Assembly: GCA_945836255.1 (NCBI GenBank)
Contig: CAMAKU010000004.1
Span: 1-45,643, forward strand
DNA: 45,643 bases
Reading direction: 5' to 3'
DNA from: an uncultured Roseburia sp.
GTDB lineage: Bacteria > Bacillota > Clostridia > Lachnospirales > Lachnospiraceae
This document shows positions 24,275-33,345 of this stretch, piece by piece (positions within the stretch are counted from its first letter, which is position 1; each line of letters opens with the position of its first letter). The notes under the pieces are model-generated. The model was not told where the DNA came from. It saw nothing but the letters and a program-made list of their open reading frames with translations, and searched no databases. The translations under genes were made by a program, and so were the position numbers.

Positions 24275-26129
24275 CACAAATTCCTCCTCCAAAAGATGCT
24301 GCACCACAACCGGAGCATTGCATCTTACAATTTGGTGTAACAATCTGGTCTTCCGTCGCACGCTTCCATTCGCGAATGAAGAACTCTTTACGAACACCGG
24401 TATCAATAAAGTCCCAAGGAAGAACTTCATCTAAGGGTCGCTGCCGGTATGCATAAAAGTCTACTGAGATATTGGCCTTTTGCAGTGCCTTGTCCCATTT
24501 ATCCGCATCGAAATAATCCGACCACGCATCAAAAAAACAGCCATCCTCGTATGCATAATAGATAGCCTTGGCCAATTTGCGGTCACCTCTGGCAAACAAT
24601 CCTTCCAGCACCGTGACATCCGCTTCATGCCAATGATACCGCAGACTCTTGTGGTTCAACTGCTCTTTCATGGTATCATTGACAATCTTGGCACGTCTTA
24701 AATATTCTCCTTTTTCATACATAGGCGCCCATTGGAACGGGGTAAATGGCTTGGGCACAAAAAAGGACGTGCTCATAGTAATCTGGCACTTGCCATTGCG
24801 CTTGTCCTTCGGAATCTCATAATACCGAACTGCAATATCATTAGCCAATTCCGGTATCGCACGCATATCTTCCTCCGTCTCCGTAGGAAGTCCCAGCATA
24901 AAATATAATTTCACTTTTTGCCAGCCACCTTCAAACGCCATCCCGGCGCCCTGCAAAATATCTTCTTTCGTCAACCCCTTATTGATCACATTACGCAAAC
25001 GCTGTGATCCGGCTTCCGGTGCAAAGGTCAGGCTGCTTTTGCGGATGTCCTGCACTTTACTCATAACATCCAGGGAAAAAGCATCAATACGCAGTGATGG
25101 CAGAGAAATATTAACCCCATCACCACAACATTCCTCAATCAGGAAATTCACCAATTCCGGAAGCTGGGAATAATCACTGGAGCTCAGGGAACTGAGCGAA
25201 ATCTCTTCATGTCCGGTACTGGCAAGCATATCTTTGGCATATGTTTTCAGTTGTTCCAGACTCTTCTCGCGATTGGGACGATAGACCATCCCGGCCTGAC
25301 AAAAACGACAGCCGCGAATGCAACCGCGCTGGATTTCAAGTACCACGCGATCTTGTGTCGCGCGCACAAAGGGTACCAGCGGCTTGCTCGGGTATGCCCC
25401 CTCATCCATATTCATCAGAACCTGTCGCTTGATACGGGCCGGCACATCATCATACAGTGGCGTCATGGAGCGGATAGTACCATCTTCCTTATAATCCACC
25501 TGATATAAAGACGGAACGTAAATGCCCGGAACCTTCGATGCTTCCCGTAGAAATGCTCCTCTTGTATACTGCCCGGATGCCTTCATCTCTTTATACAATT
25601 GAAATAAAGCATCATAACTAAGTTCACCCTCGCCGATATAACAAAGATCAAAAAACTCAGCAACCGGCTCCGGATTATAGGTACAGGGACCGCCACAGAT
25701 AATAATCGGATCATCATCAGTACGGTCTTTCTGCCACAGAGGAATCTGTGCCAGATCCAGAATCTGCAAAATATTGGTATAACACATCTCATACTGCAAT
25801 GTGATACCCACAAAGTCAAATTGCTTGATGGGTTCCTGTGTCTCCAGAGCAAACAACGGGATCTGTTGTTCTTTCATAATGGCATGCAGATCCGGCCACG
25901 GAGAATAGACACGTTCACAATAGACGTCATCTCTCCGATTAAACTGTTCATATAAAATCTGAATCCCCAGATGTGACATTCCAATCTCATAGACATCAGG
26001 AAAACACATGGCAAATCGAATAGCCACGTTGGCAGGATCCTTTTTTACCATATTAAGTTCATTTCCGATATAACGTGCAGGCTTATCAATCTGCATCAAG
26101 ATATCATCTGAAAGTGCTGGAGTTATCAT
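24258..26129 (-). CDS. B12-binding-domain radical SAM protein (TIGR03960 family)
   Basis: The 623-residue protein has an N-terminal cobalamin-binding-like domain (PDVYEIGMSHLGIQILY, partial) and a radical SAM core with the 4Fe-4S motif CIRGCRFC (Cys 270, 274 and 277 with this start). The C-terminus adds CKMQCSGCG, a possible second metal site. The reaction is unknown. The ATG at 26129 follows AAGAGGTG; a TTG one codon before is the alternative. The DUF2344 and RNase G genes follow in an overlapping chain. Confidence 0.88.
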   Translation of the reverse strand: MITPALSDDILMQIDKPARYIGNELNMVKKDPANVAIRFAMCFPDVYEIGMSHLGIQILYEQFNRRDDVYCERVYSPWPDLHAIMKEQQIPLFALETQEPIKQFDFVGITLQYEMCYTNILQILDLAQIPLWQKDRTDDDPIIICGGPCTYNPEPVAEFFDLCYIGEGELSYDALFQLYKEMKASGQYTRGAFLREASKVPGIYVPSLYQVDYKEDGTIRSMTPLYDDVPARIKRQVLMNMDEGAYPSKPLVPFVRATQDRVVLEIQRGCIRGCRFCQAGMVYRPNREKSLEQLKTYAKDMLASTGHEEISLSSLSSSDYSQLPELVNFLIEECCGDGVNISLPSLRIDAFSLDVMSKVQDIRKSSLTFAPEAGSQRLRNVINKGLTKEDILQGAGMAFEGGWQKVKLYFMLGLPTETEEDMRAIPELANDIAVRYYEIPKDKRNGKCQITMSTSFFVPKPFTPFQWAPMYEKGEYLRRAKIVNDTMKEQLNHKSLRYHWHEADVTVLEGLFARGDRKLAKAIYYAYEDGCFFDAWSDYFDADKWDKALQKANISVDFYAYRQRPLDEVLPWDFIDTGVRKEFFIREWKRATEDQIVTPNCKMQCSGCGAASFGGGICVEGKN

Positions 26130-26171
26130 CAATTTACACCTCTTAACATAAATTAATCATCTCTGAAATCA

Positions 26172-26212
26172 ACAGACTCCACCATCGGCCTCCGGCCGAC
26201 GATGGAGTCTGT
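26172..26212 (-). terminator. Strong hairpin after DUF4190 gene
   Basis: Two 19-base arms with a 3-base loop pair at 17 positions. The two odd positions form G-U pairs only in minus-strand RNA and would be A-C mismatches in plus-strand RNA, so a leftward transcript is the likely functional form. It lies 29 bases after the DUF4190 stop. The tail that follows (TTGATTT) is only moderately U-rich, so this is a likely but not typical terminator. Confidence 0.6.
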
Positions 26213-26240
26213 CAAAAAACATACAAACATAATCAGTCCG

Positions 26241-26552
26241 TTAAAACAACTGTCCGGTAGCACCCATATAGGCACCGATTGCTGAATTCACAATCGTGGC
26301 AACCAATGAAATAATACAAAGAACAATACCGGCGATTGCCATCCCCTTGCCACCTTTCTTCATTCCCAGAATACCGAGAACCAGACCAACAATGGATACC
26401 GGGAAACCAGCCAGCGGCAGACACCATGCAATCAGTCCAACAATACCAAGAACAAGTGATGCAATCGACTGTCCTTTCTTCTCTGTTACCGGAGGCTGTG
26501 GTGCTGCTCCTGAATCACCATAGGCATTTGTGTTGTTGTAATTTTCTTCCAT
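26241..26552 (-). CDS. DUF4190 domain membrane protein
   Basis: The 103-residue protein has a polar N-terminal tail (Asn, Tyr, Pro rich) and two hydrophobic helices with a GKGMAIAGIVL loop between helical parts, typical of DUF4190. The function is unknown. I chose the ATG at 26552 because GGGAGG lies upstream. It has its own promoter overlapping the hisIE stop and a hairpin after it, so it is probably monocistronic. Confidence 0.82.
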   Translation of the reverse strand: MEENYNNTNAYGDSGAAPQPPVTEKKGQSIASLVLGIVGLIAWCLPLAGFPVSIVGLVLGILGMKKGGKGMAIAGIVLCIISLVATIVNSAIGAYMGATGQLF

Positions 26553-26593
26553 AACTGTATTTCCTCCCTGTGTATATGAATTACTACACAAAA

Positions 26594-26622
26594 ATAATAA
26601 ATGATTTCGGCCGGACTGTCAA
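26594..26622 (-). promoter_or_regulatory. Promoter of DUF4190 gene
   Basis: On the minus strand a consensus TTGACA (26622-26617) and TATTAT (26599-26594) are 17 bases apart. The -35 covers the hisIE stop codon. Confidence 0.8.
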
Positions 26623-27902
26623 CGCTGGGCAAGTTCCCGCGTAATGTCCTCCCAGGTCAAACCCTTTTCCACCATCAGTACCATCATATGATACAAGAAA
26701 TCGGAAATTTCATACTTCACTTCTTCATTGTCCGGATTCTTGGCTGCAATGACAATCTCCGTAGCCTCTTCCCCTACTTTTTTAAGGATCTTATCAATTC
26801 CCTTATCAAACAGATAGTTCGTATAAGACCCCTCCTTCGGATGCTCTTTACGATCTGCAATAACCTCATAAACGGATTCAAACACTTTCAGCGGATTGCG
26901 TTCAATGTATTCTTTTTTGACAATTTCATTAAAAAAGCAATTAGGCGCTCCCGTATGACAAGCAATGCCGCCTACCTGTGAGACCTTGGCAAGAATCGTA
27001 TCATAATCACAATCGGCAGTCAAAGATTTGACATACTGGGTATGTCCGCTGGTCATACCCTTAATCCACAATTCCTGACGACTTCTGCTATAATAAGTCA
27101 TCTTTCCGATGCGCATAGTCATATTAAAGGCTTCCTCGTTCATGTAAGCCAGCATCAGTACCTCATTGGTCTGATAATCCTGCACAATCACAGGTACCAG
27201 CCCGTCGGCATTGACTTTCAGATCACTCCAGAATAACTTCGGTTCAAAATTATCCATTTTAATTCCGGCATCGGACAAATCACACTTTAACTGCATGATA
27301 TCCGTATTCACATCATTGATAAAGGCACCGGAGATTCCACGAATCTTCTCAGAACGCAACAAATCTACTACATCACGGAAATCGTAAGAAGAAACATCCA
27401 CAATATAAGGTACGTTGGTAATGCCTTCCAGACTATCCAGCAATGCACGATTATAAATCACCAATTCATGAACATTCTCTTCCAGAAACTCCTTCGTCTT
27501 AAAGATAAAATCAACGGTGGTAAGCGACACCAGAATCTTCTCTGCGCCGAAGCGGCTGCTGGCTTCTTTTAACAACTCCACTGAAGACGGCATGGAACCA
27601 TTTAAGATCACTTCAATGCAACCAGCATAAAGAAATTTCTTAACATCTTCCAGTCGCTTAATGTTGCCACCACCACAGGTCTTAATCTCAATACTTCGGT
27701 TAATCTCACGAATTGCAAGAATATTTTTCTCATGTTCCTCATTATCAGACGAAAGATCATAGCAGATAATCTTGTCGATACCGCTGTCATTATATAACCG
27801 TGCTAATTCCAGAACATCTTGTTTTTCTTCTGGTTGATCCGGATTCAAAACTGCCATTCCATCCTTCAAATAGATAGTTGCGACAATATTTTTATGTTCC
27901 AT
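26619..27902 (-). CDS. hisI: HisIE with extra N-terminal HisA/HisF-like domain
   Basis: This 427-residue protein joins three parts. Residues about 1-215 resemble the HisF/HisA TIM barrel. Residues about 225-335 are HisI (phosphoribosyl-AMP cyclohydrolase) with its metal-binding cysteines Cys298 (ADCDYD), Cys315 and Cys322. Residues about 345-427 are HisE (phosphoribosyl-ATP pyrophosphatase, KKVGEEATE). In the barrel, the two catalytic Asp of HisF (Asp11 and Asp130) align with Tyr11 (IYLKDG) and Thr128, so it is probably inactive as an isomerase or synthase. HisI and HisE look intact. It is the last gene of the operon. Confidence 0.9.
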   Translation of the reverse strand: MEHKNIVATIYLKDGMAVLNPDQPEEKQDVLELARLYNDSGIDKIICYDLSSDNEEHEKNILAIREINRSIEIKTCGGGNIKRLEDVKKFLYAGCIEVILNGSMPSSVELLKEASSRFGAEKILVSLTTVDFIFKTKEFLEENVHELVIYNRALLDSLEGITNVPYIVDVSSYDFRDVVDLLRSEKIRGISGAFINDVNTDIMQLKCDLSDAGIKMDNFEPKLFWSDLKVNADGLVPVIVQDYQTNEVLMLAYMNEEAFNMTMRIGKMTYYSRSRQELWIKGMTSGHTQYVKSLTADCDYDTILAKVSQVGGIACHTGAPNCFFNEIVKKEYIERNPLKVFESVYEVIADRKEHPKEGSYTNYLFDKGIDKILKKVGEEATEIVIAAKNPDNEEVKYEISDFLYHMMVLMVEKGLTWEDITRELAQR

Positions 27903-27919
27903 TTTCTATCTCCTTGTGC

Positions 27920-28516
27920 TTATGATAAACTGCCCTTGGTCGACAAAATATCGATAATCCTCGGGTCTGTTGTAGTTGCCTCGTCCAGTGCCTTAGCAAA
28001 TGCTTTAAACATTGCCTCTGCCATATGATGATTATTCCCTTCCTTTAACACCTGAATATGCAGGTTCATCCCAGCCGAATAGGATACCGCATAAAAGAAT
28101 TCCTTGATCATTTCAGTATCCAGATAGCCAATGCGTTCACTGGTAAATTGCGCCTCATAAGACAGATAGGGGCGTCCGGACAGATCAATGGCGCACAGAA
28201 CCAACGCTTCATCCATAGGCAGAATACAACTGCCATACCTACGAATCCCCTTTTTACTTCCCAATGCTTTTTTGATGGCGCTTCCAAGTACAATGCCACA
28301 GTCTTCAACCGTATGATGACAATCCACAATCAGATCGCCGGCAATGGTCACATCCAGATCAAAAAGGCCATGTCTGGCAAATCCTTCCAACATGTGATCA
28401 AAAAAACCGATCTCTGTGGAAATCTTAGATGAGCCGCTACCGTCAAGATTGATGGTCAGATCAATGTCTGTCTCTTTTGTCTTTCGTGTGATGTGTGCAA
28501 TTCTTTGTTCAGCCAA
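27920..28516 (-). CDS. hisB: Imidazoleglycerol-phosphate dehydratase
   Basis: HisB removes water from imidazoleglycerol phosphate in histidine synthesis. This 198-residue monofunctional form carries the two metal-binding motifs: GFFDHMLEGFARHG with DCHHTVEDCGI, and later EGNNHHMAEAMFKA (fragments). The start is a TTG at 28516 with GAGGGGGATG upstream; I see no better ATG in frame. It lies between hisD and hisIE. Confidence 0.96.
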   Translation of the reverse strand: MAEQRIAHITRKTKETDIDLTINLDGSGSSKISTEIGFFDHMLEGFARHGLFDLDVTIAGDLIVDCHHTVEDCGIVLGSAIKKALGSKKGIRRYGSCILPMDEALVLCAIDLSGRPYLSYEAQFTSERIGYLDTEMIKEFFYAVSYSAGMNLHIQVLKEGNNHHMAEAMFKAFAKALDEATTTDPRIIDILSTKGSLS

Positions 28517-28534
28517 AACATCATCCCCCTCTTG

Positions 28535-29833
28535 TTACTTCTCAACATCTTCAAATCTAACTTTAATGGAATTTGCATGCGCCGTCAACTGCTCACATTC
28601 CGCGAACTGAACAATATCCGGATAGACCTGTTCCAACGCCTCCTGTGAGTAACTGATGATGCTGGACTTCTTAATGAAATCATCCACACTCAACGGCGAG
28701 AAAAATTTAGCCGTCCCATTGGTAGGAAGCACATGATTCGGTCCCGCAAAATAATCTCCCAAGGGCTCACTACTATACTCACCAAGAAAGATTGCTCCGG
28801 CATTTTTGACTTTTGTCATGGTCTCAAATGGATTTTTTGTAACAATCTCCAGATGTTCTGACGCAATTTCATTCACCGCTTCCAGAGCCGTTGTCATATC
28901 CTTGGCTACCAGCAGATAGCCATAATTCTCCAATGATTTCGAAATAATGTCGCTACGCGACAGTTGTTTAACAAAGCCCTCCACTTCCTCTGACACTTTC
29001 TGCGCCAATTCCATACTGGTTGTAATCAGAATCGCCGACGCCATCTCATCATGCTCCGCCTGGGAAAGCAGGTCAGCAGCAACATATCTGGGATTGGCCG
29101 TCTCGTCTGCCAACACAAGGATCTCGCTTGGTCCGGCGATGGAATCGATGCTCACATGACCAAACACAGCCTTTTTGGCAAGAGCAACATAGATATTCCC
29201 CGGCCCCACAATCTTATCCACTTTGGGGATACTTTCGGTCCCAAAGGCAAGGGCTGCGATTGCCTGGGCGCCTCCCACTTTAAAGATCGTATCTACGCCA
29301 GCTTCTTTGGCCGCCACCAGCGTAGAAGGACAAATCTTTCCATCAGCCCCCGGCGGCGTTGTCATATAGATATGAGATACTCCTGCCACTTTGGCAGGTA
29401 CCACATTCATCAAGACTGAGGATGGATAGACCGCTTTTCCTCCGGGAACATAGACGCCTACCTTATCCAGGGCTGTCACCTTTTGCCCTAAAATAATGCC
29501 ATTCTCATTATGAAACCAACTATTCTGTAATTGTCTGCTATGAAATGACCGAATATTCACCAAAGATTTGCGAATCACGGATAACAGTTCTGGCTGCACC
29601 TGCTCATATGCCTCATCAATTTCCTGCTGGCTGACAATGAGATTATTTGCACAGATATCCGCATGATCAAACTGCTTGGTATACGCAAATACCGCTTTGT
29701 CGCGGTCTTTGCGAACCTGTTCAATAATCTCGGCAACGCGACCTTCGTATTCCCCATAACTGTTGGGACTTCTTTTCAACAGAGACTCTAAAATATTTGA
29801 TGTGGTTGTTTCATTCAATTCTAAAATTCTCAT
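28535..29833 (-). CDS. hisD: Histidinol dehydrogenase
   Basis: HisD oxidises L-histidinol to L-histidine in two NAD+-dependent steps. The 432-residue protein matches the family along its length: VYVPGGKAVYPSSVLM, KVGGAQAIAALAFGT, KIVGPGN, IAGPSEILV, LSQAEHDEMASA (zinc-binding Gln and His) and GPNHVLPTNGTAKFFSPL (fragments). The gap to hisG is 18 bases. Confidence 0.97.
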   Translation of the reverse strand: MRILELNETTTSNILESLLKRSPNSYGEYEGRVAEIIEQVRKDRDKAVFAYTKQFDHADICANNLIVSQQEIDEAYEQVQPELLSVIRKSLVNIRSFHSRQLQNSWFHNENGIILGQKVTALDKVGVYVPGGKAVYPSSVLMNVVPAKVAGVSHIYMTTPPGADGKICPSTLVAAKEAGVDTIFKVGGAQAIAALAFGTESIPKVDKIVGPGNIYVALAKKAVFGHVSIDSIAGPSEILVLADETANPRYVAADLLSQAEHDEMASAILITTSMELAQKVSEEVEGFVKQLSRSDIISKSLENYGYLLVAKDMTTALEAVNEIASEHLEIVTKNPFETMTKVKNAGAIFLGEYSSEPLGDYFAGPNHVLPTNGTAKFFSPLSVDDFIKKSSIISYSQEALEQVYPDIVQFAECEQLTAHANSIKVRFEDVEK

Positions 29834-29851
29834 CTGGGTTCTCCTATCCTG

Positions 29852-30508
29852 TTACTCCGAAATGGATAACACACTTTTTAAATCTGTGATCAATTGGGTA
29901 ATCCGTTCGTATTCCATTTTCATGCTGACTTGATTGACCACCATGCGGGCAGAAAGCGGACATACCTCTTCTAGCACTTCCAGCCCGTTTTCCCGTAGCG
30001 TACTCCCCGTCTCAACGATATCAACAATCACTTCTGACAGACCCACAATAGGGGCCAGTTCGATGGAGCCATTTAACTTAATGATTTCCACGGTCTGATG
30101 TTTCTGATTATAAAAATAATTTTTTGCAATGCGCGGATACTTAGTTGCAACACGAATCAACTCCTGATGCTCCAACAATTCTTTTGATTCTCTTGGGCCG
30201 CAGACACACATACGACATTTGCCAAATCCCAAATCCAGCACCTCATAAATATTACGCGCTTCCTCCAGAATCGTGTCCTCACCCACAATACCAATATCCG
30301 CAGCACCATATTCCACATACGTGGGTACATCCGGTCCTTTGGCTAGAAAGAAACGAAGTTTTAAATCTTCATTGACAAAAATTAATTTCCGTGTGTCAGG
30401 GTCTTTCATCTCCTCACAAGTAATACCAATCTTTTCAAAAGTCCGTAACGTCTGTTTTGCCAAACGCCCCTTCCCCAGGGCAAAAGTTAAATATCTTTGT
30501 TCATCCAT
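29852..30508 (-). CDS. hisG: ATP phosphoribosyltransferase, short form
   Basis: HisG starts histidine synthesis by joining ATP and PRPP. The 218-residue chain lacks the C-terminal regulatory domain of long HisG, so it needs HisZ, which is encoded next to it. Motifs include FALGKGRLAK, GAADIGIVGEDT and ELAPIVGLSEVIVDIVETGSTLRENGL (partial). I chose the ATG at 30508 because GGAG lies 7 bases upstream; an ATG 12 bases earlier overlaps hisZ and lacks a site. Confidence 0.95.
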   Translation of the reverse strand: MDEQRYLTFALGKGRLAKQTLRTFEKIGITCEEMKDPDTRKLIFVNEDLKLRFFLAKGPDVPTYVEYGAADIGIVGEDTILEEARNIYEVLDLGFGKCRMCVCGPRESKELLEHQELIRVATKYPRIAKNYFYNQKHQTVEIIKLNGSIELAPIVGLSEVIVDIVETGSTLRENGLEVLEEVCPLSARMVVNQVSMKMEYERITQLITDLKSVLSISE

Positions 30509-31697
30509 TGTATTCTCCATCCAAGACGATTTGTTTTAAGGTACCATATTGTTCTGTATAGTCAGACACCGACTTTGTCCCAAGATCCATACGAACCAGA
30601 CTGACAATCTTACCGGCATCCCGCAGTTCTTCCGCTGTTGCAACGGCAATTTTGCGATTTTCCGGGGTAAACAGTACCACCTCTTGATCTTTTTGCAGGG
30701 GCAGATCAATTTTCTGACGTTCTAACGCGATTAACAACTGATCTGTCATTAAGGCAAAACCGATGGCCGGGGCATTTTTGCCAAAGTAGGACAACAGGCC
30801 ATCGTATCGCCCACCTTTGACGATGGGTTCGCCGCTTCCAAAGGTGTACCCGCTGAACAAAATTCCGGTATAATAGCGATAAGCACTGAGCAATCCCAAT
30901 TCAAAAGAGACATATTTGGCCACATCATATACTTCCAGAAGTTCATACAAATGGGTCAAATGACAAAGGGCATGATAAATCTCAGGATACTTCTGGGCAA
31001 CAGGCAACAGTTGCTGCCACTCCTTCGGAGAGTCATACATCTTACCCAGCATAGCAAATAACTGGCGAAGTTCCTGCGACAGATGATGCTGCAAAAGGAA
31101 TTCATCCACACCAAAAAAATTCTTATTGATAATCAGTGTGCGCAACTGCTCCGCTTCTTCCTCAGCAAACTCTGCCACTTTAATCAAACCGCGAAACAGA
31201 TCCGCATGACCAATACTAATCTGAAACTGTTCCAGACCAACGGCACGCAGATTCTTGACAACCAGGGCAATAATCTCACTGTCTGCATCCACGGAATTAT
31301 CTCCGATAAATTCCACACCCAACTGGGAACTTTCCTTGAGGCGCCCCTGATAACTGTTATTATTGATAAAAACATTGCCTTCATAGCACAGACGAACCGG
31401 CGTTGTCTCAATGGGGAAATATTTAGCCGCCGCTCTGGCAACCGACGGTGTGATATCCGGTCTGAGCACCAGGGTATTTCCCTCCCGGTCAAAGAATTTG
31501 TATAACTCCTTGGATGGCGTGGTTCCTACTTCTTTTCCAAAAATATCGAAAAACTCAAAGGTTGGTGTCTCAATAAAACGATACCCATAGGAACAGATAA
31601 TGCTGCGCATTTTGGACAGAATATACTGTTTGCGTTCACATTCATCATTATAGATATCGCGTACGCCCTCCGGTGTATGTAATAATTTATTCTGCAT
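30501..31697 (-). CDS. hisZ: ATP phosphoribosyltransferase regulatory subunit HisZ
   Basis: HisZ is a paralogue of histidyl-tRNA synthetase that activates and regulates short HisG. The 398-residue protein has class II synthetase-like motifs: TPEGVRDIYNDECERK at the N-terminus, VLRPDITPSVAR as motif 2, and GGRYDGLLSYFGKNAPAIGFAL as motif 3 (fragments). A tRNA-anticodon domain is missing. The ATG at 31697 has AAAGGG 7 bases upstream; a TTG two codons before is possible. It opens the his operon. Confidence 0.93.
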   Translation of the reverse strand: MQNKLLHTPEGVRDIYNDECERKQYILSKMRSIICSYGYRFIETPTFEFFDIFGKEVGTTPSKELYKFFDREGNTLVLRPDITPSVARAAAKYFPIETTPVRLCYEGNVFINNNSYQGRLKESSQLGVEFIGDNSVDADSEIIALVVKNLRAVGLEQFQISIGHADLFRGLIKVAEFAEEEAEQLRTLIINKNFFGVDEFLLQHHLSQELRQLFAMLGKMYDSPKEWQQLLPVAQKYPEIYHALCHLTHLYELLEVYDVAKYVSFELGLLSAYRYYTGILFSGYTFGSGEPIVKGGRYDGLLSYFGKNAPAIGFALMTDQLLIALERQKIDLPLQKDQEVVLFTPENRKIAVATAEELRDAGKIVSLVRMDLGTKSVSDYTEQYGTLKQIVLDGEYNG

Positions 31698-31712
31698 AAT
31701 CAAACCCTTTCT

Positions 31713-31765
31713 GCTATCAGGAAAAATGTAATACTCGGTATCTCCTTATGCTTTAGCATGATAGC
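31713..31765 (-). promoter_or_regulatory. Structured leader of his operon
   Basis: In the leader before hisZ, GCTATCA and TGATAGC (31765-31759 and 31719-31713 on the minus strand) are perfect inverted copies. A smaller hairpin (ATGC/GCAT, 31759-31748) overlaps the first arm. An AAGGAG sits in the loop. There is no T-box consensus and no run of His codons, so the type of control is unknown. Confidence 0.4.
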
Positions 31766-31789
31766 GTGGTAAATAACTAAATCAATGGT

Positions 31790-31818
31790 ATTATACGGGA
31801 AATGGTAATACATGTCAA
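31790..31818 (-). promoter_or_regulatory. Consensus promoter of his operon
   Basis: On the minus strand a perfect TTGACA (31818-31813) and a perfect TATAAT (31795-31790) are exactly 17 bases apart. The -35 overlaps the 3' end of recU. Transcription would start near 31783, leaving an 85-base leader before hisZ. Confidence 0.9.
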
Positions 31819-32351
31819 GCATCACGTTCATTCAAATCCATCTGAAGCAGATCCAGATACGGAACAAACAGCCCCTGTTTCCCATGAAAGAAAAAGTTCG
31901 CATCCAACTCATTTCGGCAAAAACTCTTTCTCCCTCCTTCCAGGGCGCGCTGATGAAATTGAAGCAATTCCCGATAACGTAAATAATAAAATACATCCGA
32001 CTGTGTAAAATGAATGAGTATAAAAGCGATTCCCTGCTGCTTTTCATATTGTTCCATAAACTTCATCTGATGTTCATGAATATTTTGCAAAGGGAACGTG
32101 TCACTATGACATTCTTTTGCATCGAAACAGACCGCTATCCCTTGTACCACGCCAATATAATCCACAGTACTTTTCTTTTCAAAATATGCCAAGGTAATCT
32201 GCCTGGTCTGTGGGCTGATCTGCACCGGTGTAATTGGAGTTGGCACCTTCTGAATCACGCAAAGGCCATTATGCTCGTATATTTCATTCGTCCGGTTGAT
32301 GAGTTCCTCAAAGGTCGAACCTCGAAGTCCTCTGGAATGCCAGGTTGCCAT
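31815..32351 (-). CDS. recU: Holliday junction resolvase RecU
   Basis: RecU cuts Holliday junctions in Gram-positive bacteria. The 178-residue protein has the family N-terminus (SRGLRGSTFEELINRTNEIY, partial), KKSTVDYIGV with a catalytic Asp, FDAKEC with Asp and Glu/Lys of the PD-(D/E)XK fold, and FPLQNIHEHQ. I chose the ATG at 32351 because GAGGTGAT lies upstream; a GTG three codons earlier sits inside that site. In Bacillus recU pairs with ponA, which is absent here. Confidence 0.88.
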   Translation of the reverse strand: MATWHSRGLRGSTFEELINRTNEIYEHNGLCVIQKVPTPITPVQISPQTRQITLAYFEKKSTVDYIGVVQGIAVCFDAKECHSDTFPLQNIHEHQMKFMEQYEKQQGIAFILIHFTQSDVFYYLRYRELLQFHQRALEGGRKSFCRNELDANFFFHGKQGLFVPYLDLLQMDLNERDA

Positions 32352-32366
32352 ACGTATCACCTCATG

Positions 32367-33326
32367 TCATAACGTGGTTGTGTGTAGTAGTGTCTCAAAG
32401 ATGGCAGGTTCTTCTGCCATAAATTGTCTTCCATCCGCAAAGGTAATGGAATATGCATGTAATAGTTGCCGTGTGATCCCATAGTTGTCTGCAAGGAATC
32501 GATTCCATGTCGGGTCTCCATACTTCGGATCTCCTGCCAACGGATGTCCGACAGATGCCAGATGGGCTCGAATCTGATGGGTACGTCCTGTCAAAAGGTG
32601 CACCTCCAACAATGTCATATGATCTCCAAAGGCAAGGGGACGATAAGCCGTCTCAATCTGCTTGGCACCCGCCACCGGCTGCGATAAAATCGTAACGGTA
32701 TTGCTGGTCTCATCTTTGGATAAATACCCCCTCAGATGCTGTTCTTCCTCCATGCGCCCCCGCACAATACAGTGATAAATCTTGCGGACGCTGCGATCAT
32801 TGAGCATTCTTGATAGTTGCTGTTGCCCGGCCAGTGTCTTCCCTGCCAGAAGCAAGCCGGAGGTGTTGCGATCCAGCCGGTTTGCCACCGATGGATGAAA
32901 GACACGATACTGCTCCAAGGACAATTGATTTGTATGAATCAGATAGGACAAAATTATTTCATTCAATGATACATCCTGATTTGTGGCCTTTTGAGAAAGG
33001 ACTCCTGCTGGTTTGTCAACGATAAGTATCTCCTCATCTTCATAAATTACTTTAAGATCATAAGGTAATGCTTTCAGAACCTCATAAGACATCTGCGTCT
33101 GTTGCAGGCCACGCATTTTGTCAAAGGTATCCTCGGAAAAATAGACCTGAATACAGTCGTCTGTCACCAGTAGTTCGGCACCGGATGCCTTTTTCCCATT
33201 TAATGTAATATTTTTCTTGCGAAGCATCTTATATAAGAATCCGCTGGATGCCTCCTTAAAGTATTTCTTTAAGAACTTATCCATGCGCTGATTCTCATCC
33301 TGTGTTGAAATGATAATCTCTTTCAT
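32367..33326 (-). CDS. RluA-family pseudouridine synthase
   Basis: This 319-residue protein has an N-terminal S4-like region (MDKFLKKYF to NGKKASGAEL) and a catalytic domain with NRLDRNTSGLLLAG, where Asp is the nucleophile. VDKPAGVLSQK and GRTHQIRAHLA are also conserved. It is a paralogue of the synthase at 13632. The substrate cannot be read from sequence. It lies 15 bases before recU on the same strand. Confidence 0.88.
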   Translation of the reverse strand: MKEIIISTQDENQRMDKFLKKYFKEASSGFLYKMLRKKNITLNGKKASGAELLVTDDCIQVYFSEDTFDKMRGLQQTQMSYEVLKALPYDLKVIYEDEEILIVDKPAGVLSQKATNQDVSLNEIILSYLIHTNQLSLEQYRVFHPSVANRLDRNTSGLLLAGKTLAGQQQLSRMLNDRSVRKIYHCIVRGRMEEEQHLRGYLSKDETSNTVTILSQPVAGAKQIETAYRPLAFGDHMTLLEVHLLTGRTHQIRAHLASVGHPLAGDPKYGDPTWNRFLADNYGITRQLLHAYSITFADGRQFMAEEPAIFETLLHTTTL

Positions 33327-33345
33327 GTCTTTGGATGCTGTTCCT

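Noticed and set aside
31083..31505. Plus-strand open frame of 140 codons inside hisZ
   Set aside because: It is antisense to hisZ and its composition is that of a shadow frame.
31700..31759. A 19-codon open frame in the his leader that could be an attenuator peptide
   Set aside because: It has only one His codon, no ribosome-binding site and no terminator after it.
31698..31783. T-box riboswitch in the his leader
   Set aside because: The leader is too short, and I found no TGGNACCGCG antiterminator motif.
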